Positions 35,301 to 47,648 are shown, numbered from the stretch's first letter. The stretch: DNA of 64,000 nucleotides from Cristatella mucedo (GCA_009760855.2 WPIO01000138.1:682001-746000); one strand, 5' to 3'. The notes: generated by a model from the sequence alone, not told the origin. Made by a program: numbers and translations.

Positions 35301-35302
35301 AA

Positions 35303-35728
35303 TTATTGTGAACTTTGGTAGTGGTCAGCGTATTTGCAGTCTATTTTGTAGTTTGAGTGTATGCCGGCTCCTCTGACGAGCCTGTGATCTGGCATGGACA
35401 CAGGCCGGTAACCCACTGGTGGCCGGCCAGATGGTGGATTCACCATCTGGGTCTGCCGGTGCACAGCTATGTTCCGCCTGTGATGTGGTATATACACAGA
35501 CCGGTAACCTGGTGGTGGGGAGATGGTGAACCGGAGGAGTGGAGGAGGAGACTCGAGTGTGAGAAGGGGGCGAAGGGAGTCTGGCGGCTTGCTGCGCCAT
35601 GCCTTGTGCAATAAGCCGTTGGCGTTGTTCTGGGCCAGTGTTCTGTATGCCGAACCAAATATTTGGATTGTAATATTTTTCGCAATGGCATGGGAACTAG
35701 TGGACGTACTGCATTGGCATCCTGCCAA
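35303..35728 (-). other. 141-codon ORF with an internal 96-bp-spaced repeat, unassigned
   Basis: GC-richer than its surroundings. The ORF contains two related segments, 'PPPGYRSVYIPHHRR' and 'PPVGYRPVSMPDHR'. They are encoded by direct DNA repeats whose plus-strand copies start at 35381 and 35477, 96 bp apart and so in the same frame. No domain is recognised and overlapping frames on both strands are also open. It could be a repeat-derived frame rather than a gene. Confidence 0.25.
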
Positions 35729-36273
35729 TTTCTGGCTGATTTTGGTAAATAGGTGTAGATAGAGGTGGGTTAATAATAATAATAATAATAATATTGTGTT
35801 GATTAAGCGCCCTCAGATAACTTAATCTCTTTCTAGGCGCTTTACATTTGCTGCAAAGGGATATGCAATTGAATAGTAAATAAAATCATGCTTGAAAAAC
35901 AAACAAAATGAATAATATGGATAGGGGTGACATGCACAGGGTCAGCATGCAAATGTGGTGAGTGGCAGCATGCACAGTGTCAGCATGCATAAGCACATCA
36001 AGGACGAAACACAGGGACCCACTAAATGCTGTCCTAAAGAGGTGTGTTTTTTAGTTTCTTTTAAATGTGGTCAGGTCGGGGGACGTTCTGACGCAGGTCG
36101 GGAGGAAGCTCCAGGCTTTGAGAGCATACGAGCTAAATGCACGGTCTCCAAAGGATTTAAGGTTTGTACGAGGTATTTCTAGACTGTTGGATTCCGAAAA
36201 GCAGGTAGTACGATGCATGGCCTGCTGGGGTAGTATATCTGAAAGATCGGCTGGAACCATAGAATGATGAGAC

Positions 36274-37209
36274 CTAAAAGTGACCGACAAAAACCTTGAA
36301 GTCAATCCGTTGTCTCACTGGTAGCCAGTGCAGGTCGGCGAGAAGTGGAGTAATGTGGCAACTGGGACCGTCACGACAGACAAGCCTAGCTGCAGAGTTT
36401 TGCACAAGCTGCAATCGCCTGATCGCACATGCTGGTAGGCCAGTAAGCAGTGAGTTGCAGAAGTCGAGACGGCATGTCACGAATGCATGAACCAACTTGG
36501 ACGTGGTATCCTTATATAAACAAGCCCTAATTTTAGCAATGTTATGAAGCTGAAAATAGGCGGATTTGACTGTGGAGCTGATATGGTCGTCTAACGAGAG
36601 ATCGCTTTGGAATATGACACCTAGATTTCGAGCTGATTCAACTGGAGATATGCTGGCAGAGCCAATTTTGAAAGTCAGCCTTTCCAATTTGTGAATCACA
36701 CTGGGTTTTCCCATAACTAGTATAGTTTTATCATCGTTTAGTTTTAGAAAATTTGCTGCCATCCATATGCGGATGTCATCAATGCATGCAGCTAGTGAGT
36801 TGAGAGAATTTGAGGTGCTCGAAGGCTGGGAGGGATCAAAGCAAAGGTACAACTGAGTGTCATCCGCATAGAAGTGAAAGCCTAGATTGTGCTTGGCAAT
36901 CACATCAGCAAGAGGCAGAGTATAAACCGTGAAAAGAACCAGACCTAGCACTGAGCCCTGAGGTACTCCATATTTTAGAGGTACTTCAGATGATCTTTGT
37001 CCATTCACGTCAATACTCTGGAGTCTCCCACTGAGATAGGACCGGAACCACTGCAGAGCAGTGCCAGTGATGCCCAGGCGAGATGAGAGGTGCTCTAGAA
37101 GTACATTGTGATCGATGGTATCAAAAGCTGCCGAAAGATCGAGCAAAACAAGAAGAGACACTCTACCCATGTCTGCATTCCTAAGTAGGTCGTTGTATAC
37201 CCAAAGCAA
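36274..37209 (-). CDS. LINE A reverse transcriptase, long intact segment
   Basis: A 311-codon open frame carries the RT palm. It contains 'LLVLLDLSAAFDTIDHNVLL' (first catalytic Asp), 'YGVPQGSVLG' and 'GFHFYADDTQLYLCF' (YADD catalytic Asps), then 'FLKLNDDKT', 'NLGVIFQSDLSLDDHI' and 'LLTGLPACAIRRLQLVQNSA'. A single TAA just upstream (in the 'HSTE-ALLWVYNDLL' region near 37212) separates it from the preceding RT blocks at 37809-37321. It would copy LINE RNA at the nicked target. Best preserved coding segment among the repeats, so probably the youngest LINE A here. Confidence 0.8.
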   Translation of the reverse strand: MLWVYNDLLRNADMGRVSLLVLLDLSAAFDTIDHNVLLEHLSSRLGITGTALQWFRSYLSGRLQSIDVNGQRSSEVPLKYGVPQGSVLGLVLFTVYTLPLADVIAKHNLGFHFYADDTQLYLCFDPSQPSSTSNSLNSLAACIDDIRIWMAANFLKLNDDKTILVMGKPSVIHKLERLTFKIGSASISPVESARNLGVIFQSDLSLDDHISSTVKSAYFQLHNIAKIRACLYKDTTSKLVHAFVTCRLDFCNSLLTGLPACAIRRLQLVQNSAARLVCRDGPSCHITPLLADLHWLPVRQRIDFKVFVGHF

Positions 37210-37896
37210 TGCTTACTCTGTGGAGTGATTAGCTCTGAAGTCAGACTGGAACTTACTAGCAAGGTGTGAGGTTTCGATATATGAATTAAGCTGGTCTGCC
37301 ACGACCCGTTCCATTGTCTTTCATAGGAATGGTAGAAGGGAGACTGGGCGGTAGTTGCTCAAGTTCTCTAGGTCTAGTGTAGCTTTCTTGAGAAGTGGCC
37401 TGACTACAGCTTTTTTGAAAGGTGCTGGGACATGACCTGAGGCTAATGACATATTAATTACGTTAGTTATGGATGGCAGCAGCAGATCAATGCAACGTAG
37501 GAGCAGGACAGTGAGAATAGGGTCCAGAGGACTTGTTGTTTTCTTTGATTGAGATACGAACTTTAGGACTAGATCACTAGTGACCTGCTTAAATGCAGAC
37601 ATTGAGGCGCAGCCAGGAACCGAGAAACAGCATTCTAGTGGGAAGTTTGTCATCGCAGGGATGGATTCCCTGATCTTGTCTATCTTCTGCACACAGAATC
37701 GAGAGAAGCGATCGGCTAGATCATCACAAGGATCATCAGAAAAGGAGCTAACCTGGGAACGGTTAAGGAGATGGTTCATTGTCGACATCACCTTTTTTGT
37801 ATTGTGCATCTGTGATTCAACAATGTTTCTATAGAAGCTAGACTTGGCCTTTGCTAGGATCGATTGGTACGACCTACAGTAGTCTTCATATGCCTG

Positions 37897-38869
37897 TCAA
37901 TGCACAGTTAGTCCGGATCTTTTGTATGCCTTTTCAAGCTTTCGTTTAGTTGACTTGGCTAGTTTAATGTCTGTGGTAAACCATAGGCCGTCTGGGCGGG
38001 GGCGCACAGTGCGCTTTGTCAGAGGGGCAAACTCTTCGAGCGTGTCAGCTAGTGTCGTGTTGTAGCAATCTACAAGTGATGACAGATCGGAGGGAGGACT
38101 GAGCAGCAAAGGTGAAGCAGATATTCTCGCACGTACAGCATCGATGTCAAGGGTCTTGAGGTTTCGCGATTCACAGGTTATTTTAGAGGAGGATGTGGGC
38201 ACACACTGTAGATTGAATGAGATCTGCATGTTGTCAGATAAGAAGGATTTGGTGATGATTGGTGATGACAAAGTGCAGTTATATGAGAAAATTTGGTCGA
38301 GTGTGTGACCCTTGATGTGGGTAGGGCCATGCACACGAGCCACAAGAGACAATGAGTCAGTCAATGCACGGAATTCGGTGCTGAAAGCGTCAGATATAAA
38401 AGTGAACGTTGAAATCACCCATAACTAGGAAGGATCGATTTATTGCACACAGAATCAAAATGAGATCGGAGAAATCTGAGATAAAAGAGGATTTGGTACC
38501 TGGTTGGCCATAGACTACTGCCACTATCGGTAGCTTGTTTTCGGGTTAGACCAGGACAATTGATTCAAAAGACAGCTTCGATGGTACCGAAAATGGCTTG
38601 AAGTTGAATTTCGAGCTCACGTTAATAGCAACTCCACCTCCAGTTTTGATTGATCTAGGGGTGTGAAAGAACGAGAAACCAGATGGAGTAGCGTCTTTAA
38701 TTGTCGGGCAGTTTATCGATTTCAGCCAAGTTTCAGTTAGGGCGAGCAGGTCGTTACCATTTTCAGAAATAGGGTCGTTTATTACTAGAGGTTTATTGCA
38801 CATTGAGCGAGGATTCCAAAGGCAAGCGTTAAGTCTGGCCGATTGGGTTATAACAGGCCTGATGAACAC
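37897..38869 (-). pseudogene. LINE A apurinic-like endonuclease domain, frameshifted
   Basis: 38869-38546 encodes 'LNACLWNPRSMCNKPLVIND' and 'DLLALTETWLKS' (the ETWL block of LINE endonucleases), then 'GGGVAINVSSKF'. After a break the frame continues as a pGTKSSFISDFSDL-like segment and 'VMGDFNVH', then 38418-37897 with the linker towards RT. This domain nicks target DNA in active elements. Two breaks make this copy non-functional. Confidence 0.7.
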
Positions 38870-39344
38870 TAAGTTAGAGAGATTTACAGTGAAGCATGCG
38901 GGGAGCGTGCTGAGCGGTTCGAGACAATGCTAGGAATACCAAACGATCGGTGTCTGAGCTGGCGGTTCCGGCCACCGCGGCGGCTACGGGGTACTTTCCT
39001 TTTGTTAATGTATAGTTCATGAATCTTAGCAACAACATAGTATCTAGGAATGCATTTGATATGCGATGACGAAGCGATAGCAGCTGCTGACGATCATAAC
39101 TAACAAGTAGGTTACTAGCCGCCGGCGTAGCTAAGGCAGCCGCCGGCGTGGAAGACCCAGCAGCCGAAGCGATAAGCGTTTAGATGTCGATAGGCACGTA
39201 GTTTCTTACGCGCTATGGTCAAATAACAATCAGATTAACTTTAAACAGGTCTTAGCTGTATCGTTTCCGTATACGATGTTCGCAAGAACTTCGGTTTTCG
39301 GAAGAATTCTGCAACGAACACGAACGCATTTTAGAGTGCTCTAT

Positions 39345-40490
39345 TGTAGCGCCCGGCTGGCTTTGGCTGAATTTTAGTGCGAACAAGAGCTGTTCGGCGG
39401 CGGGCTAGAGCCCCTTTGTCCTGGAGCAGTGAGCCAGAGAGGAGCGTCAGTGCGGTTAGAGAGGAAGCGCTTAGGAGCAGGCCAGGAAGCTCTGAGACGA
39501 GCGGCGGCGATTCGGCCTTTAGAATTGGTCCGATACTCGCGGAAGCTGCTGATAGATGTTGGCTGGCCTGTCAACCCCCGCCTTCCCTCTTTCCAAGAAA
39601 GAATCTTCTGGAACCCATTCGCCATTCAAGCTGGACGGAGGTGCCCTGCCAGTGGCCTGGGAACGGTAGTCATTCCTTTCCGTAATGGGCCAAGGTGTCC
39701 GGGCCCAATAATAATATATAATAATAATAATAATATTGCACTTGATAAAGCGCCCTCAGAGAACTTAATCTCTTTCTAGGCGCTTTACATTTGCTGCAAA
39801 GTGATACGCAATAGAATACCACTAACCTCTTGCCCCATTGTCTCAGCCAAGTATTTAAGAGTCGAGCGACGCTCGCTCTGGGTCTTTTGTTTCTTTTGTG
39901 TCGTGTGTGTGCGCGCTAGCACGTGGTCTCGGCATAGTGATTTGCCGGCGCGAGCTAGGCGTAGTTGGCGTGTGTGGAGTATTCCGGTCGCACTGGTGGA
40001 AACCGAGTTCTAGTTCACCGGGTAGGGTTTAGACTCCGGTTCGCACTTCAGTGTGGAGAAGTACTCCCTCCGCTCGAGTGTTTAAGTTGGCGTGTTTGGG
40101 GTATTCCCTCGGCACAGGTGGGAACGGATTCCTAGTTCACCGGTTAGGGTTTAGGGTCCGGGTCGCGCTTAGTGTAGAGGAGTATTCCCTCCGCAAGAGT
40201 GTTGAACGTGCGAGGAGTGTGGAGATAAAGCTGAACTAGACGCGCAGCGACTTTGTGCGCTTGCGAATAAAGTTCAGTAAAATCCCCAATTTGTGTGTCT
40301 TGCTTCCAATTCACGCCGCGGACTCACGACCCCTTTTAGTAACGGTAAGCAGGTCAGCGCCAGAAACGCTCGTTTCGTGGCGGCCAGCTTATTTCGCGGC
40401 GTAGGCGCGCACCAAACGGCATTAGGCGATAGGCTACGCCGCTAGGTAAGCGGCAGGTCAAGCTTACCCCGCCGAGCCTTCGGCGTTACA
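39345..40490 (+). mobile_element. Solo LTR with 4-bp target-site duplication
   Basis: Starts TGTAGCGCCC and ends GGCGTTACA. The flanking CTAT at 39341-39344 and 40491-40494 is a target-site duplication. Inside are a TATA-like TATTTAAGA (39852-39860), a poly(A) signal AATAAA (40266-40271), two ~122-bp tandem units (39964 and 40086) and an inserted LINE A tail (39707-39822). No internal region is present, as expected after LTR-LTR recombination. Confidence 0.75.
39707..39822 (-). mobile_element. LINE family A tail inside the solo LTR
   Basis: AAT-rich tract, then 'gcgccctcagagaacttaat' and 'ctctttctaggcgctttaca', the minus-strand LINE A terminus. It is only about 115 bp. Confidence 0.8.
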
Positions 40491-40494
40491 CTAT

Positions 40495-41440
40495 GTCAGG
40501 AGGCGAGACTAGTTGTGGTAAAGGGTTGCACCATACCCCACGTTCGTTTTCACAAAGAAATCTAAGTTTTCGCCGACCTTAGTAGCAACTCCCCAGCATT
40601 GGCCTATTGTGTCTGTTTGGGTCGAAGTCGATTTTTAAGATGAAATATTGGTTTAAATGCAGTGCCCGGCTCACAGGACTGGCTGGACAGAACGAGGCCG
40701 CACACACCATACTCGTAACGGCTCTAGTTGCAGCTGGCGTACGACAAATGCTAATGATGTCTAACCCAGTACAGGTTCTAGTGACTGATGGGTACGGCAC
40801 CAATGCACCTAGGTATGCCGGCATTAGCAGAAAAACTGTGGCGATGAAGAGTGGTCATACTTTACGTAACGCATCCGTAACCATAAAATCGACAAGTTAC
40901 TTAACAGCGCCGAATAACTACAGGTGTTCAAAATCAGCTTTAGCTTACACCAACGGCTATTTGGCCTAGAGCTCGTTATACATTCTTAAATTATCACTTA
41001 ACTGGTTCCTAGCAGCTGCAATTAAGGAACCAAAAATAACGATCTTCAGCCAAAATGGGGCTGCTTTAGCCGGTGCCGCTGATTAACTATGGCTTAGTCC
41101 AAGATAGTTAGCTTGGTTCGCACTGCTGCGATCTCAGCGTTCCGCATCAGTAGCTTTGAAGAACGAGTGAAGGTTACATTGATCCCTAAACGATGACGGA
41201 CACGTCGCGTTTTTCATGCACTGCTAACGTCATGCCGGATAAAAGAAGTTTGATAAGAGCAAAACGCTGCTCTGCCATGTTAAAATGCTTATAACATCAC
41301 ATCAGCAGTACTCGAGCACTATACAGGGTATACGAAGACAGATTTAAGAATCTTCCCTTACTTTATGAAGGCTATTGTTAAATTGTTTAGCCGAATTTTT
41401 TATTTGAGGCGAACGAAAAGTGAGGAAATTATTTTCAAAT
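40495..41440. other. No recognised gene
   Basis: A 120-codon plus-strand frame (40607-40969) has no motif, and an 81-codon minus frame overlaps it. Not supported as a gene. Confidence 0.25.
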
Positions 41441-41524
41441 GACGTTTATTGCTTAAAATTGTGTGCACAAGTGAAGCCGGAATGTGATTATAATTAGGAA
41501 GTGCGTTACTTTGATTGCAGCGGA

Positions 41525-42073
41525 CTAAAGTAGTCCAGCAATTACTTTTAAAAGTGTTGGTCCGTACTTAATAGCCAGAGCAGTTCCCGTTAATAGTAGG
41601 TTTTTGAAAGTTGTCACCAACTTCGTCGTATTCTGAAACGAAACAATGACGCTGATATGATACTCGTATATGTTGCACTCATGACTCAATATGCATAACA
41701 GCTACAGCCAGTTTAGAAGGTCCAGCTGTCCTGTTAGTTACCTCTGATAGCTTACGCTCCACTTCGACTTCCAAGTTCAGTCATCAGTTCATTATTCAAG
41801 TCACAATTTTTTTGAAACTGCAATATAGCTACAATGCCATAGCATTTGGCCACGTTCCATTTAAAACTTTAAAATCAGAGCTGAAAGTCCATGTAAAATT
41901 ATGACACAGACAATTGTGTATTGTTAGTGTTCAGTTTGATGAAAAAATTAGGTATCATGCATTCAATTTTCATCAGCCGACGTCATTTTAAGTATAGGCT
42001 AAACACAACTTCCCGCCACATCGCCAGATTAAACAGGAGCATAGTTTAAAACAGCGATAGTAAGAGCCTTCAT
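41525..42073 (-). pseudogene. Secreted-peptide gene copy, frameshifted pseudogene
   Basis: The minus-strand structure is still visible. Exon 1 (42073-42014) starts Met-Lys-Ala-Leu-Thr-Ile but meets TAA at codon 15, and its donor is damaged (ggaagt). Exon 2 (41817-41742, 76 nt) opens after ttgcag but hits a stop. Exon 3 (41632-41525) starts Glu-Tyr after gtttcag and then needs a frame change to reach 'AIKYGPTLLKV', which is close to 'AFKYGLTLLKY' of the 31-kb copy. Intron 2 is 109 nt. The acceptor before the ATG (ttttag, 7 nt away) and a poly(A)-like AATAAA (41445-41450) remain. Three separate lesions, so dead. Its nearest relative here is the 31-kb copy. Confidence 0.7.
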
Positions 42074-42906
42074 CTTTCACCTAAAAAAGAAAAAACCTAT
42101 GATCATACTTTAAAAAAAAACCGAAGAACTGAACTAGGCAATATAGTTCTTAGTCAAGCTTAAAATAACTTTTTTAATCCCGTAGCTTTTCTGTCATAAA
42201 AAATTTACATCTTAAAATACCTCAGTCAAACATATATTGCAAGAGATGCCATTTAGGTTGCCACGTGAGGATTCTAACATGAATTGCACACTCGCTTAAA
42301 CAGTTTGCAAAACTTGGCAATGGATTTAGCTAGCAGGAGGTACAAGATTTGCATAAAAATGGTTCAGTTTCAAAAATTGTTCATGGGAGTCTGATATTTT
42401 GTACAAAAATATTTTAACAAAATGAAAATTTCATTCTTAATAGATTTCATTTAAACGAGCAGTCATATTTTACAGCTTTCAAAAGCATGGATGCAGCAAG
42501 AAATCAACCTTCCAATGAGGTTTACAGATGGTTTTCACCTCAATTGTCGCACCGACTTGCATGCAGTGATCAACCGAGTTAGCAAGCACCCAATCAACAT
42601 TACTATGACCGTTACTATTACAAGGCGATTAAAAATGCCGGGGATGCTGTTCCGTCAAAATAAGCATCGCTAGCAGTTTGTAACGGGATAGCTGGGTAGT
42701 TGTTTCGAGCTTTGAAAGCCGCTTAGCTCACCCACACGCTTACATCAGCATTTGTATAGCAATAACACATTTTTGCCCCATGACCAGCTCTCGTGAGAGG
42801 TCGGCATGCTAGAAAAATAGATTCTCGAAGGCTTGAAAAAGTTGCCAATTGCAAATTATTACCGTTTGGTAGGATAAAATGCTTAGGCTGCTGGAAGACA
42901 CCTAGT

Positions 42907-42942
42907 CCAGTGAAGTTTAACTACCTTAGAAAATTCTGGTTG
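42907..42942 (-). promoter_or_regulatory. Decayed promoter block of the 42-kb peptide copy
   Basis: 'ccagtgaagtttaactacc' and the following 'ttagaaaattctgg' match the blocks at 63803-63842 and 49023-49063, including the TATA position (here TTTAACTA). It lies about 830 bp upstream of the pseudogene's ATG. Confidence 0.45.
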
Positions 42943-44935
42943 TATACTTGAACATGCCATCACAATAGCTAGTTGATAAATGAAATTTTACGAATTAAGT
43001 CAATGTTTTTTAACGTTTTTCAAAATTACTAATAATGTTTGATTAAAAGGTATATCTGCTTCGGAGGATTTGCTTAATTTTTTTCAATACTCGTTTGCTG
43101 TCGTTGGCCTCTAAAAACCCAAGAATGCATTATTGTTAAGAAAGGATTATAAAAACGAACAATTGTTACAACAATAAAGAATTAATTTGTATTATATGAT
43201 GACATAAAAAAGGAAATTACCAAAATATTTGAAAATCTAACAGCGAAGGTTTAGCCACAGCAAAGTACAGAAGAAAAGTGGTTCGAGTAAAACGATCCAA
43301 TTTTTACAATTAGGCGTTTCAAGATTACCTGTGGCTTTGCCATATGCACTGGTTGAAGTCGCGCGAAACTCTATACATGGAGAGTCGTTATTCTTTTTAC
43401 AATTTATTGCCTATCGGCAGAAGCTGACGAAGACTTTTTGCAAATTTTACTCTTTGGATAGCCACTACCTAACACCAAACCAACGTTTTTCTAGCAATCA
43501 GGGTGTCAGCAAACTCTATGGGCCTAACGAAGCTCTGAGGTACATTGTCCACGAACATGTTTCAATTTAGGGATTAAAAATTCGTGTGGCCGTCAACTAT
43601 CCATGCTGTACGTATATAAAAAATGTATCACAAGTATTCTTTTTATCTTATCTTTAGTGGCTTAGTCATCACTGGTCAAGGGCTGAAATTGGTTCACATC
43701 AATCTAAATGAGCCCCACCAGAGTAAAGACATAAATTCATGTAATTCAGTTCAGGAGCCATCTAAGTTATGGTAACACATTACGTCCAATAATTTTGTTA
43801 TCTGTGTCACTCATTGTGATTAAAAAAGTCGTGCGCCGACGCTATTCCCTATCTCCACGTTACTGCATTATTACTAACCCGTTTCAAAATCGTTCCAACA
43901 TAATTTTATTTCAGTCTCAACGGAAGAATCGTGCGTTCGAATTCGTTTTAAACTATTAGGAATCCTTGAATTTAAGAAAACCTCATTGTAATAATTCAGC
44001 CGAGTATACAATATACTTACAAGACGTCAATTTCCGCATTTAATGTTGTCTGTGCAGTTAGTTCCACTTCTATAATATGATTTGCAAGGCTAAATAGTTT
44101 GTAACTGACAAAGACCCGTCAGGTCTACCTATTTTCGTCCCTCAATATAAATGAAAACAAGCTAAGGGGTTTCCATTGCCCGCATTCTTCGTTTAATTTT
44201 CAAGCGCATTCATTCACACGGAAGTGCTCTTTTCTAGATCTTGTTTCAGGTACTTACGACACCGAGTCAATTGTGAAAGTAATTTATGGTCCACCGGCAC
44301 TGGTTCCTCGTGATTCTCAGATATATCTTTGACCCAAGGCATTTTTTCGTGCAACAAATGAAATATGTACTTGTTACACGTGAGCCATATTTTAATGTGT
44401 AAACGTTGTATGCCATCTTAAGTGTTGCATTGCAAGCACTGACTTACTTTTTGACTGGCTCACATGCTTAACCTTTTCGCTGCAACGGCCAAGCACTCAA
44501 TAAAATTTTGTCACACGTAGGGAACGCTGGCATTCCCTATCATCAATAAATTCCACTAGGGCGGACTCGCACCATTCTCAGTTAATATACAGTGGGTGCC
44601 CCATCCTCTTATTATAACTTCTGGTAATCGCCTATCCTCTAGAAACTTTACAATGATGCCGTTCCGTCAAAAATATTATTAATGCCGCTGCCTCACCATC
44701 CTCTTCCACACAGTTATCATTTTTAAAGTCGTTGATCACGATCCTTGCGGGCTTGGTCCAAGGTAGGAAGTTATGATGAGGCATACTGTGCACTCGTTGA
44801 CAGCCGGCCAACGGTGTTTCCAGCAATACTTCTGTTTGATCTGCTGCTGCTGTAACTACATAAATAAACAATTAATATGCCATTAGCCTCAGTTCATGAT
44901 CTCGAAACTCTCTAAAAGGCTTAAGTTAGGTCACT
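42943..44935. other. No recognised gene
   Basis: AT-rich, short frames only on both strands. Confidence 0.3.
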
Positions 44936-44939
44936 AGTC

Positions 44940-46790
44940 AAGAAAGCAATGCTAGGCCAAAAGAACTTGAGAAACTTTCGCCCAGTCTTTCATCTACCGT
45001 TCCCATTAGAGAGACCTAAAAGAGTCGTGAAGACAAGTTGAACTCATAAATTGAAACTTCAAACCTTGCTAGTAAGTTCCAGTCCGGCTTTAGATTGAAT
45101 CACTACACAGAGTCAGCATTTCTGTGGGTGTACTGCGACCCACTTAGGAATGCTAAAATGAGAAGAGTGTCTCTGGTTGTCTTGCTCGATCTTTCGGCAG
45201 CTTTTGATCCTATCGATCACGAAGTCCTTTTTGAGAGCCTCACATGTCGACAGGGCATTACTGGATCTGCATTGAAATGTCTCGTCTCCTCGTTCAGTGG
45301 GAGAAACTAGTTTGTTGATGTGAATGGACAAAGATCACCAGAGGACCCTCTGCAATATGGGGTACCTCAGGGCTGTGTGCTTGGTTCAGTTATCTTCGTG
45401 GTTTATATTTTTAATCTTCTTGACGTGATTGCTAAAAATAATCTAGTCTTTCAATTCTATGTTAATGACATTTAATTGTATCTTTGCTTTGATCCCTCGC
45501 AGCCCTAGAGGACATTGAATTTGCCGAACTTCTTTATGTATTGATGTTATAATAATAATAATAATAATGCACTTGATAAAGCACCTCAGAGAACGCAATC
45601 TCTTTCTAGGCGCTTTACATTTGCTGCAAAGGGAAACGCGATTGAATGGTGAGTAATATCATGCTTGAAAAACAACATGAGTAACATGGTTAAAGGTGAC
45701 ATGCACAAGGTCAGCAAGCAAATGTGGTTAGTGGCAGCATGCACATTGTCATCAAGCATAAGCACATGACAAACGAATCACAGGGACGTAATAAATGCTG
45801 TCCTAAATAAGTTATTCCACATGGCTGATAGCAAATATTCTTAATTTAACTAATAGTAAAGCGACTTACAAGTCATGGGGAAATATAATGCGATTCAGAA
45901 ATTGGAAAGACGAATGCTCAAAATCGACTTTGCCAGCACATCTCCTGTTGAATCAGCACGAAACCTACCTTTTTTTAGACGACCACATCGGCTCAACAAT
46001 TAAATCTAATTAAATCCAGCTCCATAACAGTACCAAAATTTCTGCTGGTTAAGGAAGGGATACCATATCTAAGTTGGTCCATGCACTTTTTGACTTCCTG
46101 TCTTAACTTCTATACCTGACTGCTTGCTGGTCTCCCATGATTTGCAATCAGGGGCTGACAGCTGGTGCCAAACTCTATAACTTCTCCTGTCTACCTTCAG
46201 CGTCCAATCAGTTGCTACATCTCACCACTTCTCGCCGACTTGCAGTGGCTAACAGTCGTGCAACACATCAATGTCAAAATTTTATCGATGACTTTTAGTG
46301 CCAGTCATTCTTTTTCTCCACCCTATCGTTCAGATCAACTTCCTCACCGCAATAAGCATCGTACCACCAGCTTTTCGGAATCTATCTGTTTACCTATACC
46401 TTGAACAAACCTCAAACTGTTGGGAGGCCGTGCATGTAGTTCGTGTTCTCCCAAAATCCGGAAATTTCTCCGGATGTCGTCACGACGTCCCATGACTCGA
46501 GCACACATAAAAAAAATTAAAAGAGCACGTATTTAGCAAAAAATTTAGTGGGTCCTTGTGATTCAACCTTCATGTGCTGATGCATGCTCTCACTGTTTAG
46601 GCATCCACTGACCACACACTTGCATGCTGACCCTGTGCGTGTCACCTTTAACCATGTTATTCTTATTGTTTGTTGAGCACACTACCACTAACTATTCTAT
46701 CGTGTTTTCTTGGCAGAAATTGTTAAGCGCCTTCAAAGAGAGTGCGATCTCAGCAGGCGTTTTATTATGTGTGGTGTTATTTTTATTTTT
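44940..46790 (+). mobile_element. LINE family A, 5'-truncated, with nested tail insertion
   Basis: RT blocks 'LLWVYCDPLRN'-like and 'VVLLDLSAAFDPIDHEVLFE' (45095-45310) and the 'GVPQG'-like segment (45360) lie in broken frames. The C-terminal region is at 46165-46490, the 3' UTR at 46500-46790. A minus-strand LINE A tail (about 45549-45815) interrupts the RT just after 'CIDV'. Confidence 0.75.
45549..45815 (-). mobile_element. LINE family A 3' UTR/tail nested in another LINE A
   Basis: (AAT)n, then 'gcacttgataaagc' and the conserved terminus, then reverse-oriented 3' UTR blocks ('gcatgcacattgtca', 'cacagggacgtaataaatgctgtcctaaata'). The host RT sequence resumes at 'ccacatggctgatagc'. Confidence 0.75.
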
Positions 46791-47147
46791 AAAAGTTATC
46801 CGTAAGTCACCGTTTTAAAGCCAAGAGAAATGTTATAGCTAGCCAGAAATGATTATGCCAAACGTTTTACGTATTTAAAGCCAGTAGATTTGTTCCTCAA
46901 ATTTTGAAAACTGCTGCGATGATAATAAAAGAATAAGCTGTCATTTAAGTATAGTAGATGAACTTTTTAATGATTTCTGAATAAGGCGGGCATAAAGTAA
47001 AAAAGATAAAATAAAAGACACAGTGGCTTGAAGACATATTTTGACTATTAGTGTTAAGCACGGTGGGTAGCTGAACACATATAAGGTATTTTAATTTCTT
47101 GGTTCAATATCAAATATATAAAAATTCAAAACTTTGAAGTTGAACAA

Positions 47148-47149
<2 letters not shown>

Positions 47150-47192
<43 letters not shown>
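47150..47192. repeat. (AT)n microsatellite
   Basis: A long AT dinucleotide run. Confidence 0.9.
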
Positions 47193-47195
<3 letters not shown>

Positions 47196-47289
47196 TTAAG
47201 ATGTCATGTCAGCGGATTTCAAAGGTGAAAGCTTACAGCATGTGCCCACCCATATAGAATTGTTCATATAAGGAGTTATCGATCCAAAT

Positions 47290-47400
47290 ATTTTTTCATT
47301 TACTTGCTAGGCTTTCTTTGCAGCAATTGTAAAGGGATTACAATAGGATTGAGATCTCTGACGGCCCTTAATGCAATATTTAATTATTACTATTTTTATT
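47290..47400 (+). mobile_element. LINE family A terminal tail
   Basis: 'ttgcagcaattgtaaag', 'gagatctctgacggccctta' and an ATT-rich end match the LINE A 3' terminus. It sits directly downstream of the minus-strand peptide copy. Confidence 0.6.
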
Positions 47401-47648
47401 AGGCTGCACATTAGCATTGAATGTAGTCTTGAGGTGGAGTAGGTTTATGTCTTATTACTCCTATTACTAAGCAGCAACAACTTTAATTTCCAAGTGTAAA
47501 CACAGAGAAAAACTTGTTTGCTCAGTCTCAGATTTTAGTTAAAGAAGATTGAGTTTTACCTCTATCTTTAGAAACCTATTCTTTGGTCGGAGTAACTGCC
47601 TTGAAATAGGTGAGATTAAGGTACGAATACAATCGCAGTATACTACTT

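Larger units (their letters stand above)
35770..39190 (-). mobile_element. LINE family A, longest copy (endonuclease plus RT)
   Basis: Read on the minus strand, the 5' part (about 39190-38900) is GC-rich and includes a basic patch 'KVPRSRRGGRNRQLRHRSFG'. The endonuclease follows (38869-37897), then RT (37809-36274), the C-terminal region (36305-36051), the 3' UTR and an (ATT)n tail (35793-35772). About 3.4 kb. It is a CR1/L2-like non-LTR retrotransposon. No ORF1 was recognised. A few stops and frameshifts remain, but fewer than in any other copy. Confidence 0.85.

Noticed and set aside
40607-40969. 120-codon plus-strand ORF next to the solo LTR
   Set aside because: No motif, no splice or poly(A) context, and overlapping minus frames are also open. 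Probably chance.
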